Source: an uncultured Roseovarius sp.
Lineage (GTDB): Bacteria > Pseudomonadota > Alphaproteobacteria > Rhodobacterales > Rhodobacteraceae
Reading direction: 5' to 3'
Assembly (NCBI GenBank): GCA_947496175.1
Contig: CANMBU010000003.1
Location: 372,001-436,000, forward strand
DNA: 64,000 nucleotides
Part shown: one piece after another, positions 10,777-20,777 of the stretch
Numbering within the stretch: the stretch's first letter is position 1
Layout of the letters: each line of letters opens with the position of its first letter
Position numbers and translations under genes: made by a program
Notes under the pieces: generated by a model
Databases searched by the model: none
Told to the model about the DNA's origin: nothing
The model's input: only the letters and a program-made list of their open reading frames with translations

Positions 10777-11963
10777 CAGCTTGCCTCCGCCATTTGAGTT
10801 GCGCGCCATGCTGAGACAACTTTGTCAGCCGCTTCTGCCAGCGAGTTTGCTGTTTCGATGTTCAGACCACTCTCTGAGAGCAGCTTGAGACCTTCTTCGA
10901 CATTTGTGCCCGACAGACGTACCACCAGAGGCATTTTCAGATCGAGTTCCTTGACCGCGAGGATCACACCTTCGGCGATCCAGTCGCAGCGGTTGATGCC
11001 CGCGAAGATGTTCACGAGGATGGCTTCGACATTGGGGTCATTGAGCACCGCCTTGAAGGATTTAAGAACCCGCTCAGGGCTTGCACCGCCGCCCACGTCT
11101 AGGAAGTTGGCAGGCTCACCACCGGCCATTTTGATCATGTCGAGCGTCGCCATGGCCAGGCCCGCACCATTTACGATGCAGCCAATTTCGCCTTCAAGGC
11201 CGATATAGTTCAGACCGCGATCACCGGCATAGGTTTCGCGTGGGTCTTCCTGGCTCTTGTCGCGCAGCTCGGAAATCTTGGGATGTCGGTAGAGCGCATT
11301 GGTGTCAAAGCTCACCTTGGCATCGAGCGCCACGATCTCATTGCTGGCGGTCACCACCAGCGGGTTGATCTCGACCATGTTGGCGTCCATTTCCGACATC
11401 ATCTGGTAACAGCCCATGATGGTCTTGCTTGCCTGCGCGATGAGTTGGGGTTCCAGCCCAAGGGAGAAAGCAATCTCACGTGCCTGGAAGGCCTGCATGC
11501 CCACGGCCGGGTCAACGACCGAACGAATGATCGAGTCAGGCTCTTCGGCAGAGATTTCTTCAATCTCCATCCCGCCTTCGGCAGAGGCAACCACGACCAC
11601 GCGTTCCAATTTACGGTCCATCACGAAGCCCAGGTAAATTTCCTGCCCAATATCCGTGGCTTCTTCGATGTAAAGGCGGCTGACCATTTTGCCCTGTGGG
11701 CCGGTTTGATGAGTTACGAGCTTGCGGCCGAGCATCCATTGCGCGGCATCCCAAATCTCTTCTTCGCTTTTACAGATGCGCACACCGCCTGCTTTGCCGC
11801 GGGCGCCTGAGTGGATTTGTGCTTTGACCACCCAAGAGTCGCCCGAAAGTTCGGAACAGCGATAGACAGCCTGTTCTGGGCTGTAGGCGATACCCCCGCG
11901 CGGAATATTAACTCCGAATTTGCTGAGCAGTTTCTTAGCCTGGTATTCGTGGATATCCATCAA
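10776..11963 (-). CDS. mtkA: Malate-CoA ligase beta subunit
   Basis: [68 protein letters not shown]; resembles MtkA from recall; adjacent to hprA/sgaA. Confidence 0.85.
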   Translation of the reverse strand: MMDIHEYQAKKLLSKFGVNIPRGGIAYSPEQAVYRCSELSGDSWVVKAQIHSGARGKAGGVRICKSEEEIWDAAQWMLGRKLVTHQTGPQGKMVSRLYIEEATDIGQEIYLGFVMDRKLERVVVVASAEGGMEIEEISAEEPDSIIRSVVDPAVGMQAFQAREIAFSLGLEPQLIAQASKTIMGCYQMMSEMDANMVEINPLVVTASNEIVALDAKVSFDTNALYRHPKISELRDKSQEDPRETYAGDRGLNYIGLEGEIGCIVNGAGLAMATLDMIKMAGGEPANFLDVGGGASPERVLKSFKAVLNDPNVEAILVNIFAGINRCDWIAEGVILAVKELDLKMPLVVRLSGTNVEEGLKLLSESGLNIETANSLAEAADKVVSAWRATQMAEAS

Positions 11964-12051
11964 ACGGACCCTCCTTTGAGAAGTATAGTCTCAATGTGGG
12001 CCATGTCTGATGGCAGAGCTATGTCCCTGCGGGTAAGAAATTGCGCACCGC

Positions 12052-12070
12052 GGGTAGGTGCGGGCTACCC
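12052..12070. promoter_or_regulatory. Putative operator, 19-bp inverted repeat upstream of mtkA
   Basis: GGGTAGGTGCGGGCTACCC; shares GGGTAGGT-N5-CTACCC with 14806-14824. Confidence 0.6.
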
Positions 12071-12229
12071 ATTGAACAGGTTTCTGGATGCAATGGGATG
12101 CGGAGGTTTGGATTTTCTTATTAAAGTCATAGTGTTTTGGCTACATGCCGTTTCACAGGGAAGTGGAATTTTGCAAAACTCCACATTGGAAAACTGCAAT
12201 TTTCCATTTCCTTTGCGGCAAACACGCTT

Positions 12230-12457
12230 CTACAAAATGCGGCGTATCGGTTCGCGGTTACAAAAAATGACTAGCTGGCCGGCATTATCGACCGCTTGAA
12301 ATCCGCGACGCTCAAGTTCTCGCAGGAAAGTAGTCCGACCAACATAACGTTCGATATCTCGTACGCTCCGCCTGATCACGCTTCCATCGCGCGCGGCCTT
12401 TGCGGCAAAGATGCCTGCCATCCAATGTTCAGGCGTAATCGCGCCATTTTGTGTCAT
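12230..12457 (-). CDS. Conserved-looking small hypothetical protein, 75 aa
   Basis: MTQNGAITPEHWMAGIFAAKAARDGSVIRRSVRDIERYVGR...; sits in the serine-cycle strand run. Confidence 0.6.
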   Translation of the reverse strand: MTQNGAITPEHWMAGIFAAKAARDGSVIRRSVRDIERYVGRTTFLRELERRGFQAVDNAGQLVIFCNREPIRRIL

Positions 12458-12491
12458 GGCGCGATACTTGATCTCTTTTGTTAAGACCGAG

Positions 12492-13475
12492 TTAATCCTG
12501 GCTCGGCGTTACCAGATCCCCGGGACGCTCACCTTTCAGGAACGCTTCCAAGTTATCGATGGCGCGATGGCCCATGGCTTCGCGCGTGCCATCCGTGGCA
12601 CTTCCCAGATGCGGGGCGAGAACAATATTGTCATAGGTTAGAAAGCGCGGATCAAGCGCAGGTTCATTGTGATAGACATCCAGTCCTGCTGCAGACAGTT
12701 TACCACTGTCGAGCGCATCAAAGAGCGCATCTTCATCCACCACATCGCCGCGCGCTGAATTCACTAGGATCGCGCCAGGTTTCAAAGCGCCAAACACATC
12801 GGCGTTGATCATTTTGTAAGTATCTGCGCCACCGGGGCAGTGCAGGGATAAGAAATCGGACTGCGCCGCAACCTCTGTCATCGACCCAAGCTGTTCGGCA
12901 TTGCCATTGGCCGCCTTGATGTCGTCTGGCACATCCCACGCATCCTGAAACACCACGCGCATGCCAAACCCGTTATGCGCCCGGCGCGCCATCGCCTGAC
13001 CGATGCGGCCAAACCCGATGATGCCGATTGTGGCCCCGGTGACCTTTTTGCCGATCATGTGAGTGGGCCGCCAACCTTCCCAGCCACCAGCTCGTGTTTC
13101 ACGCTCACCTTCGCCGATACGGCGCGCGGCGGCAAACATCAGGCCCATCGCCAAGTCAGCGGTGCAATCGGTGAGCACATCAGGCGTGTTGGTGACAGCA
13201 ATGCCGTTGGCGTGCGCCGCATCGACATCAATGTGATTGAAACCTACGCCGTAATTGGCAAAGATCTTCAGCTTGCCCTTCGCGGCAGGGTAGAACGCCG
13301 CCGGGATTTTATCCGAGACAGTGGGCATGATCACGTCATAGGTCTCTGCCGCGGTCATCCACTCCTCATGGCTCATGGACGTGTCGGGGTTGCGCAGCGT
13401 CACGTCGCCAAGCCCGGCCTGCTCAAGACGGTCTTCCGCCGCCTTGGGCCAGGCCCTGGTCACCAAAATTTTCAT
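12492..13475 (-). CDS. hprA: D-2-hydroxyacid dehydrogenase (hydroxypyruvate/glyoxylate reductase)
   Basis: GATIGIIGFGRIGQAMARRA Rossmann fold; NSARGDVVDEDAL; DVYHNEP; adjacent to sgaA. Confidence 0.85.
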   Translation of the reverse strand: MKILVTRAWPKAAEDRLEQAGLGDVTLRNPDTSMSHEEWMTAAETYDVIMPTVSDKIPAAFYPAAKGKLKIFANYGVGFNHIDVDAAHANGIAVTNTPDVLTDCTADLAMGLMFAAARRIGEGERETRAGGWEGWRPTHMIGKKVTGATIGIIGFGRIGQAMARRAHNGFGMRVVFQDAWDVPDDIKAANGNAEQLGSMTEVAAQSDFLSLHCPGGADTYKMINADVFGALKPGAILVNSARGDVVDEDALFDALDSGKLSAAGLDVYHNEPALDPRFLTYDNIVLAPHLGSATDGTREAMGHRAIDNLEAFLKGERPGDLVTPSQD

Positions 13476-13490
13476 TTATCTTCCTGTCTT

Positions 13491-14702
13491 TCAGGCCGCT
13501 TTCACGACCGGCGCGTTCACATTAGGTGTGGTCGCACGAAATTCGGCTTGTGCCGCGGCCACGCCGGACCCTGGCTCAATTTTCGCACCGGCGTCAACCA
13601 GAGCCATTTCCGCCGCAGAAATTGCACCGCAGAGCATGACCGGGTTGAGAGAGCCCAAATGCCCGATACGGAAGGCTTTGCCCATCAGTTTGTTGAGACC
13701 TGTACCCAGCGACGTTTGGTACTTGTAATAGGCGGTCGAGATCACATCGCGTGCGTCCACACCCTCAGGAGCGTAAATCGCCGAAACGGTGTCTGAGTGC
13801 CATTCGGGGCCACGCGCCACCAATTCGCACCCGTCCCATGCGCCTACGGCTGCACGGACACCTTCTGCCAAACGCTTGTGGCGTGCCCAGATGGTCTCCA
13901 TGCCCGTATCCAGCATCAAATCAAGCGAACACCGCAGACCGCGCAGAAGTTGGGTCGCAGGCGTGTAAGGGAAATAGCCGGTATCATTCAGCTTGATCAT
14001 ATCTTCAAAGCTGAAATAGCAGCGCGCCATACCAGCATTTTCAAGAGCCTTGTTGGCCGCAAGCGCTTTCTCCGACGCACCAAGAATGCCAAGGCCAGCA
14101 GGCAGCATAAAGCCCTTCTGAGAGCCGGAGACGGCGAGATCCACGCCCCATTTGTCCATCTCAAATTCGATGGACGCGATGGAGCTAACACCATCAACAA
14201 ACAGCATCGCAGGGTGGTCAGCGGCATCAAGCGCTTTGCGTACGCCCTCTATGTCTGACGTCACGCCAGTGGCGGTTTCGTTTTGCGTGGCAAAGACTGC
14301 CTTGATCTTGTGCTCTTTGTCGGCGGCGAGCCGCGTCGCGTACTCATCAACCGGCACGCCTTTGCCCCATTCGACGTCGATCACTTCGACATCAAGGCCC
14401 AGACGCTCGGCCATATCGACCCAGAGAAGAGAAAACTGACCAAACCGCGACATCAGCACCTTGTCGCCGGCCTGCAGTGTGTTTTGAATGGCCGATTCCC
14501 AAGCACCGGTGCCGGAAGAGGGGAACACGAAAATCCGACCCGTCTCCATGCGGTAGGCCTTTTTGAGATCAGTCAGCAGACCTTGGACAAAATCCGGAAA
14601 GTCCGGAGCGCGCATGTCTTCCATGGGCAGGTTCATCGCCTGACGGACAGGCTCTGGCACATTTGTTGGCCCAGGAATGTAGAGGTGTTGATATCCGTTC
14701 AT
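13491..14702 (-). CDS. sgaA: Serine-glyoxylate aminotransferase
   Basis: MNGYQHLYIPGPTNVPEPVRQAMN; SGSQKGFMLPAGLG PLP lysine region. Confidence 0.9.
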   Translation of the reverse strand: MNGYQHLYIPGPTNVPEPVRQAMNLPMEDMRAPDFPDFVQGLLTDLKKAYRMETGRIFVFPSSGTGAWESAIQNTLQAGDKVLMSRFGQFSLLWVDMAERLGLDVEVIDVEWGKGVPVDEYATRLAADKEHKIKAVFATQNETATGVTSDIEGVRKALDAADHPAMLFVDGVSSIASIEFEMDKWGVDLAVSGSQKGFMLPAGLGILGASEKALAANKALENAGMARCYFSFEDMIKLNDTGYFPYTPATQLLRGLRCSLDLMLDTGMETIWARHKRLAEGVRAAVGAWDGCELVARGPEWHSDTVSAIYAPEGVDARDVISTAYYKYQTSLGTGLNKLMGKAFRIGHLGSLNPVMLCGAISAAEMALVDAGAKIEPGSGVAAAQAEFRATTPNVNAPVVKAA

Positions 14703-14805
14703 AGTCGTCGCGCTCCATAACTCAATCTCTTTGACGGACGGAGCTAACATGCAATTTTCGTCTGAAAAGAGGGTTTTTTCGTCAAAGCATCCGAAACTGC
14801 CCAAT

Positions 14806-14824
14806 GGGTAGGTAATTCCTACCC
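14806..14824. promoter_or_regulatory. Putative operator, 19-bp inverted repeat between sgaA and a divergent luxR-type gene
   Basis: GGGTAGG-TAATT-CCTACCC, perfect 7-bp arms. Confidence 0.65.
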
Positions 14825-14973
14825 GCAAGGGTGAGAAAAAGCCGCGGAATCCCGGTCGGCATACTTTTGTATGCGGAATTTTCTTTTGATTTCATCGGGT
14901 TCTGATGGTCTACTGTCGCAAAGCATACCATCTGAAACTGGGCAGATGGCTATTGTCGAAAGAGAGATTCGGT

Positions 14974-15639
14974 ATGAAAATTGCCCAGGATATTATGGCA
15001 TTGGCTCAAAACCCTCCCATTCCGACACAAGACTTGCCTCAAGTGATTGTGGCGGACCGTCAATTGATCGTGTGTCAGGGAATCGGGTCTCTTGTGGCGC
15101 AGATTGCCGAGGTGGAACTTGGTGAATACGCAACCGACAAGGCCAGTCTCAAGGCGTTGCTGTCGAGGACCAGGGGTAAGACAATTCTGATCTTGGGCGT
15201 GCGTCTGGCGGATGGCGATTTGACCCATGTGCTTGATATGGTGCGCAAAGATCATCCTGAGGTGATGGTTGTCGTGGTGGCCGAAGACAGCGAGTTTGCC
15301 TTCATCCGAACGGCGATCAAATCCGGCGCCAACTCGGTTTGCATGATGGGGCAGGTGCTCACCAGCCTGCCACGCATTTTGGGCAAGCTGATTGAGGGCC
15401 ATTCAATTGTGCCTACGGATATCTTGCGTAAGCTGACGTCCGAGGCAGCGGACACCCTTTCTCGGCGCGAGCATGAAATCCTCGGGCTTTTGGGCGATGG
15501 ACTGACGAATTTCCAGATTTCCGCGCGGCTGGGGCTGAGCGAGAATACGGTGAAATATTACCTCAAGGCAATTTACCAAAAGTTGGAGGTGAATTCTCGT
15601 GGGGCGGCTATCGCGAAATATGTGGCTGGAAATTACTGA
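14974..15639 (+). CDS. LuxR-family transcriptional regulator with degenerate receiver-like domain
   Basis: C-terminal Ger[48 protein letters not shown]-terminal receiver-like fold without the usual phosphoacceptor Asp. Confidence 0.85.
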   Translation: MKIAQDIMALAQNPPIPTQDLPQVIVADRQLIVCQGIGSLVAQIAEVELGEYATDKASLKALLSRTRGKTILILGVRLADGDLTHVLDMVRKDHPEVMVVVVAEDSEFAFIRTAIKSGANSVCMMGQVLTSLPRILGKLIEGHSIVPTDILRKLTSEAADTLSRREHEILGLLGDGLTNFQISARLGLSENTVKYYLKAIYQKLEVNSRGAAIAKYVAGNY

Positions 15640-15688
15640 GGAGACACGCACTCAAGACGTGCTGCAACTCTTTTTTTTCCGAAGAAAA

Positions 15689-16852
15689 TTAACCCGCTGC
15701 ACGCACAAGAGGTTTACCGTTTCTCATATGGCGTTCGACAAGCCGTGTTTGCCGATGTCTTGGAGGAATGATCCGGGCAGGTTGTGGCGCGTACTCCAGG
15801 TCTGCCACCTCAGGCAGAATGGACAAGATTTCGTTTCTTGCCTCGGAACCAAGAGATTTGAGCGCTTCCGGGCCTGTGAATAGGCTCTCGGTCGGCGCGC
15901 CCTCAGCAAAGATGACCTCATGGCGATCGAACAGGAGGTGGAAATACTCTACGCTCTCAACGGTGCCGTCGGGGTAAATTCCGGGCATGTCTGTTAGCCT
16001 GATGGCCGACAGAAAAACCTCTGAATTGCCAAACATACGCGCAGCGACTTTTGACCGAACGAGCATGCGGTGCTGCCGCGACACAAGGAGGTCTCTTTTG
16101 GGAAGTCCATGACCCAGGGCCCCTGCGGTGATACGCACCGGGCGCAGCTTTGGGTCCGCGCTCAATTCCTCACAACTAATGGCGCGATTGCCGATCCAAC
16201 GGATTTTCTTGGGTCCATCGCCTGATGTGAGAACAACATCACCGGGAGCCAGGTTTTGAATTGGAACCGGTCCATTTGCTGTCTCAATCAAGGTATCTCT
16301 TGTGAAACATGCAAAACCAGTCCCGTTCTCAAAAGCCCTGTAACTGTTTGTGATCCCGGACGGCAGTGTAAAGGTGCCGTTCGACAGGCTATAGCTGCCA
16401 CCCGTTACGACCGTAAAGGTGCCAAATGTGTTATCGGTTACAACCGTTCCAACGGGTAGGTTAAGCGTATCCGTTCCGCCGCCGCCACGTATGTCACCGG
16501 TGACTGTGGTGCTGCTAAAATCAAGCGTGTCATTGCCATTGCCAAGCCGAACGTTGCCAACGTCGGAGCCTTCGATGCTGACCGTGTCGGCATTGCGCCC
16601 GCTGTTGACCTGACCGGACACAGTGCTGCCTGATATTGTGATATCATCAGACCCGGCGTTGCCGCGAACATCATTGGCGATGGTGCTGTCTGTCACGGAG
16701 ATCGTGTCATCACCACCCCGCGCCGTGATGTCATCAATCGGCGTACCCTGGGGGGTGCCGTTCAGCGTGCCATCGTCGTCAGTGACGTCGATATTGTCAG
16801 CATTGCCGGTTCCGTTGATGTCGGGCATCGTGGATATCTTTACGCGAGCCAA
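15689..16852 (-). CDS. Hint-domain protein with N-terminal ~20-aa beta-solenoid-like repeats
   Basis: CFTRDTLIETANGPVPIQNLAPGDVVLTSGDGPKKIRWIG and VSRQHRMLV; repeats DDTISVTDSTIANDVRGNAGS / DDITISGSTVSGQVNSGRNA / DTVSIEGSDVGNVRLGNGN / DTLDFSSTTVTGDIRGGGGT. Confidence 0.8.
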   Translation of the reverse strand: MARVKISTMPDINGTGNADNIDVTDDDGTLNGTPQGTPIDDITARGGDDTISVTDSTIANDVRGNAGSDDITISGSTVSGQVNSGRNADTVSIEGSDVGNVRLGNGNDTLDFSSTTVTGDIRGGGGTDTLNLPVGTVVTDNTFGTFTVVTGGSYSLSNGTFTLPSGITNSYRAFENGTGFACFTRDTLIETANGPVPIQNLAPGDVVLTSGDGPKKIRWIGNRAISCEELSADPKLRPVRITAGALGHGLPKRDLLVSRQHRMLVRSKVAARMFGNSEVFLSAIRLTDMPGIYPDGTVESVEYFHLLFDRHEVIFAEGAPTESLFTGPEALKSLGSEARNEILSILPEVADLEYAPQPARIIPPRHRQTRLVERHMRNGKPLVRAAG

Positions 16853-17163
16853 AAACTCCGGGCGCGACAGCTTTCTTCTGTCAGGCGGGGTGTTTTGTCT
16901 GGATCACGTCCCTCTTTCGTCTTTGCTGTCAGTCTATTTTTAACCATTTACGGCTGAATTTGGTTGTTTCCTTTCGCGGAGCCCACCAAGAACAAACATA
17001 CAAAAGCGCTGTTTCACTTAGAGCAAAACAGACGCCTTTAACGAATTTAAACGCTAAGTTTGGCTGAAATTTGGCAGATCCGCATATTGCTTTTGATCTG
17101 ATGCTTTTTAGCAAGAGGACGTAAATCTAGTTCTATACCAATAAGATACGGTATGTGGTTTCC

Positions 17164-18666
17164 TTAGGACCCCTCATCCACCACATCCACTTCATGCCAC
17201 AAAATTCGGTCGCTTTTGACTGCGGGCACGTTTTTCACGCGGGGGGACAGCGCCACAAGCTGGCTGCGGTGGAAAGGGATCAAAGTGCCCGAGATTTCAG
17301 CAAGGTAATCCTGAACTTCTATGTAGGCCTGCTTGCGGTCGTAGAAATCAAGTTCAGCCTGCGCGCGTTCGAGGGCGAAGTCAAAGTTGTGATCACTCAG
17401 GTAACTTTCGTTCCATTTGGCCTCGGACGAAAACGCCTCACTCAGGGCCTGATGGGCCGGACGTTCACCCCAGCTGGTAGCGAACATGTCTTTCTTCATC
17501 CAAACTTCAGACCAATAGCCGTCAGCGGCCGCGTTGACAATTTTCACCTTTATACCGGCTTTGGCGGCCTGCTGTTGAAACACCACCGCCATAGACGACC
17601 ATATCCCATCAATGGGCGCGACATGTAGCTTTATTGTGAGCCCATCGGGATAACCAGCTTCAGCCAAAAGCGCCTTGGCTTGTTCAATGTCTTGAGGGCA
17701 GTTTTGCTCACCGCGATATTGATCATTTGGCGCCACCGGGGTGTCACAGCTGATTATGCCGCCACCATCAAGGGCCAGTTTCAGCATTTCTTCGCGATCG
17801 ACAACGAGCCGCAAAGCGCGGCGGACGCGTACATCGTCAAACGGGGCCACATCGGTCCGAAAGACCAGACCTGACCAGTTGCCAGTTGGAATATCCTGCA
17901 CCACATAGCGATCGGACCGCAGAAGCGCCCGCCGCATCAGCGGCTTGACCCCGCGTTCCATGTCGAGTTGACCGGCCAGAAACGCCTGCAGTCGGGTATT
18001 GGAGTCTGGAATACCAATAAGTTCTATGCGGTTAAGCTTGGGAGCGCCTTCCCAATAGTCTTCATTTGCCTCCAGAACCGTGATGCCGTCTGCGTCAAAT
18101 TTCGAGATTTTGAAGGGGCCTGTGCCGATCCCGGTTTTGGCGATTGTATCATCTGACCCTTCGGGGATCATACGCAGACGCGCATCCATCAACTGCAACG
18201 GCAAATCCGCAAAGGCGGCATGCAGGGTAAGCTTTACCGTGGCCGTGTCTTTTGCATGCACTGACTTAACCATCCCGATGACGGATCGGGCCGGGCTGTC
18301 ACGCTGGGGATCAAGTATGCGATTGAGCGAATAGACAACATCATCGGCATCAAAGGTTGTTCCGTCATGGAAGCGAACATCACTCCTCAAGTTCAAAGTC
18401 CAGACCGTGCCGTCCTCGTTAGTCGACCAGGATTTGGCGAGATCAGGTGAAGGACGTCCCTCAGCATTGGGTCTGATGAGCCGGTTCATGGTTTTTTCTG
18501 TGATCTGAAGCACACGGCCCTTGTCGATGGGATCAAGGTTGGACAACCCCCCGGAGCCAACATCATGCGCCATGCGCAGAACCTCTCCCGATGTGGCAGG
18601 GCTTGGCAGCAGGCCAATGATGGACAAAGACCCCACGGTTACGAGCCAGTGTGTAAACTTTTTCAT
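17164..18666 (-). CDS. ABC transporter substrate-binding protein, dipeptide/nickel (SBP_bac_5) family
   Basis: Signal peptide; DGTVWTLNLRSDVRFHDGTTFDADDVVYSLNRILDP; no permease or ATPase genes adjacent. Confidence 0.88.
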   Translation of the reverse strand: MKKFTHWLVTVGSLSIIGLLPSPATSGEVLRMAHDVGSGGLSNLDPIDKGRVLQITEKTMNRLIRPNAEGRPSPDLAKSWSTNEDGTVWTLNLRSDVRFHDGTTFDADDVVYSLNRILDPQRDSPARSVIGMVKSVHAKDTATVKLTLHAAFADLPLQLMDARLRMIPEGSDDTIAKTGIGTGPFKISKFDADGITVLEANEDYWEGAPKLNRIELIGIPDSNTRLQAFLAGQLDMERGVKPLMRRALLRSDRYVVQDIPTGNWSGLVFRTDVAPFDDVRVRRALRLVVDREEMLKLALDGGGIISCDTPVAPNDQYRGEQNCPQDIEQAKALLAEAGYPDGLTIKLHVAPIDGIWSSMAVVFQQQAAKAGIKVKIVNAAADGYWSEVWMKKDMFATSWGERPAHQALSEAFSSEAKWNESYLSDHNFDFALERAQAELDFYDRKQAYIEVQDYLAEISGTLIPFHRSQLVALSPRVKNVPAVKSDRILWHEVDVVDEGS

Positions 18667-18951
18667 AAGCACCCCCGTTTGTTGGTGCAGTGTTGCGGGT
18701 TCATCCCCAGGGATCAAGTATTTCGGCGAATTCGGATGTTCACGTTTTCGGGTAACGGGAACAAACTACGGTTAAAGTTGACCAACCGAAGGTTATCATT
18801 TCTTCGATCGAAAAGGGCAATCGCATGGAGTTGCCGAATGCTGATCCGTATTCATACTGGCGACGAGACCTTTTAAATGCCATTATTCAATACTTTAGGG
18901 ACTTTTATTAATCCTACCATTCAAGCTTAAAAATAGACCTGTCACCTCAGC

Positions 18952-18965
18952 CTAACAAAAGTCAA
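18952..18965. promoter_or_regulatory. Dnr/NnrR/FNR-type box upstream of nirS
   Basis: CTAACAAAAGTCAA; 13/14 match to TTAAC-N4-GTCAA. Confidence 0.65.
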
Positions 18966-19025
18966 GGATGCCCGTTTGGGCGCGGCTCATAACACATGGG
19001 TCTCACCAGCAAACGGAGAGTGATC

Positions 19026-20702
19026 ATGTTCCTTGGACGCACTTTCTCAGCTTCGGGCCGCACATTGGGTACCGGTCTTGCTATGCTGCTCGGCAGCCTG
19101 GCATTGCCTGCCGCTGCGCAGGATCCGACGCTGAGCGAAGAGGCTTTTGAAGCCTCGAAACAACTTTATTTCGAACGCTGCGCCGGCTGTCACGGCGTGC
19201 TCAGGAAAGGAGCTACGGGTAAGAACCTGGAGCCATCCTGGAAACAAGAGGCCGCGGACGGCACTGTAAAAGAAGGCGGCACGCTCAAGCTTGGCCAAGA
19301 GCGGCTTGAAAAAATCATCGCCTGGGGCACCGAAGGCGGGATGAACAACTTCTCGGACGTAATGACCGAGGAAGAAATCCGCGACATGGCAACCTACATC
19401 ATGATGGAGCCGCCGAAGCCGCCCGAGATGTCGCTTGAACAGATGATGGCGACCCGCAAGGTTTACGTCGAGCCAGAGGATTACCCTTCTGAGCCATTGC
19501 ATGGCAGGAACTGGGAAAACTTCTTTGTCGTGATCGAGCGCGATGTGGGTAAGGTGGCTGTGATTGACGGTGACACCAAAGAGGTGCTGGCGCATATTCC
19601 AACCGGGTATGCGGTGCACGTTCTCAAGGCCTCAGAACATCACAAGCTTGAAGAGCCGGAAAACCCCGGACGCTTCTGGTACACGATGGGTCGCGACGGC
19701 AAGATGACCAAGATCGACCTTTGGCAAAACCCCGAAAACATGCTCGTGGCTGAAGTGACGATTGCCTATGACGCGCGGGACGTTGCCGTATCAGGTGATG
19801 GCAAATACGTCATTGGTGGGGCTTACTGGCCGCCGCATTTCGCGATTGTTGATGCCGAAACCATGGAGCCGAAAAAGGTTGTCTCGACCCGCGGTGTCAA
19901 CGTGGACGGTGATTACGTTGAAGAGGCCCGTGTGGCGGCGATCTACACCACGCCAAATGAACCCACATGGATTGTTGCGGTGAAAGAACTCGGCCAGCTT
20001 TGGCAGGTTGACTACACCGATCTCGACAATCTGCGGATCGACAAGATTGATAGCGCGAAGTTCCTGCATGACGGGTTCTTTGACCCAACCGGTCGTTACT
20101 TCCAGATCGCCGCGAACGCGTCGAACAAGATGGTTGTTGTGGACACGCAAAACCACAAGCTTGAAGCTATGATCGACGTTGCTGCCTTGCCGCACCCTGG
20201 CCCGGGGGCGAACTGGGAGGATCCAAACTGTGGTCCTGTGGCCGGAACGACCCATCTTGGCGAGGGCACTGTGACGGTTTGGGGCAATGATCCTGAGGGC
20301 CATCCCGATAACGCCTGGAAGGTCTGCTATGAGGTGGAAACCGACGGCGCGGGCCTGTTTATCCGGACGCATCCGACTTCGGATTACATCTGGGCCGACC
20401 AGACAAAGCACCCTGAGCCGGAAATCCAGCAATCGGTGCAGGTGATCGACAAGGCCACTGGCGAGATCGTCAAGACCATTCAGATCACCGAAGAGGAAGG
20501 CAACGTGGCTGTCCACTTTGAGTTCAACCAGGATGGATCTGAGGTTTGGGTGTCCAAATGGAACCGCTCGACCTCGAAAGAGCCGAATGGTGAAATCGTG
20601 ATCTTCGATGCCAAGACGCTGGAAGAGAAAGCGCGGGTCAAAGGGCTCTTTGCGCCGACCGGCAAGTTCAACGTCTACAACCGATCAAACCACGTGACCT
20701 GA
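19026..20702 (+). CDS. nirS: Cytochrome cd1 nitrite reductase
   Basis: CAGCH c-heme, d1 propeller sequences, heme d1 gene neighbourhood; start chosen with upstream GGAG. Confidence 0.95.
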   Translation: MFLGRTFSASGRTLGTGLAMLLGSLALPAAAQDPTLSEEAFEASKQLYFERCAGCHGVLRKGATGKNLEPSWKQEAADGTVKEGGTLKLGQERLEKIIAWGTEGGMNNFSDVMTEEEIRDMATYIMMEPPKPPEMSLEQMMATRKVYVEPEDYPSEPLHGRNWENFFVVIERDVGKVAVIDGDTKEVLAHIPTGYAVHVLKASEHHKLEEPENPGRFWYTMGRDGKMTKIDLWQNPENMLVAEVTIAYDARDVAVSGDGKYVIGGAYWPPHFAIVDAETMEPKKVVSTRGVNVDGDYVEEARVAAIYTTPNEPTWIVAVKELGQLWQVDYTDLDNLRIDKIDSAKFLHDGFFDPTGRYFQIAANASNKMVVVDTQNHKLEAMIDVAALPHPGPGANWEDPNCGPVAGTTHLGEGTVTVWGNDPEGHPDNAWKVCYEVETDGAGLFIRTHPTSDYIWADQTKHPEPEIQQSVQVIDKATGEIVKTIQITEEEGNVAVHFEFNQDGSEVWVSKWNRSTSKEPNGEIVIFDAKTLEEKARVKGLFAPTGKFNVYNRSNHVT

Positions 20703-20777
20703 TCATAGGGTCATCGAACGGGTGGGCCACAGAGCCCGCCCGTTCATCTTAAAGCAAGACATCGGAGTGTTAGTCCC

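Noticed and set aside
9895-11963. Calling these genes sucD/sucC of the TCA cycle
   Set aside because: Context with hprA and sgaA and MtkA-like sequence favours malate-CoA ligase; confirmation needs phylogeny and a check for a separate sucCD with sucAB
14821-14832. ACCC-GCAA-GGGT as a separate stand-alone operator
   Set aside because: Arms are only 4 bp and it overlaps the 19-bp repeat; could be chance, so only mentioned as a possible extension
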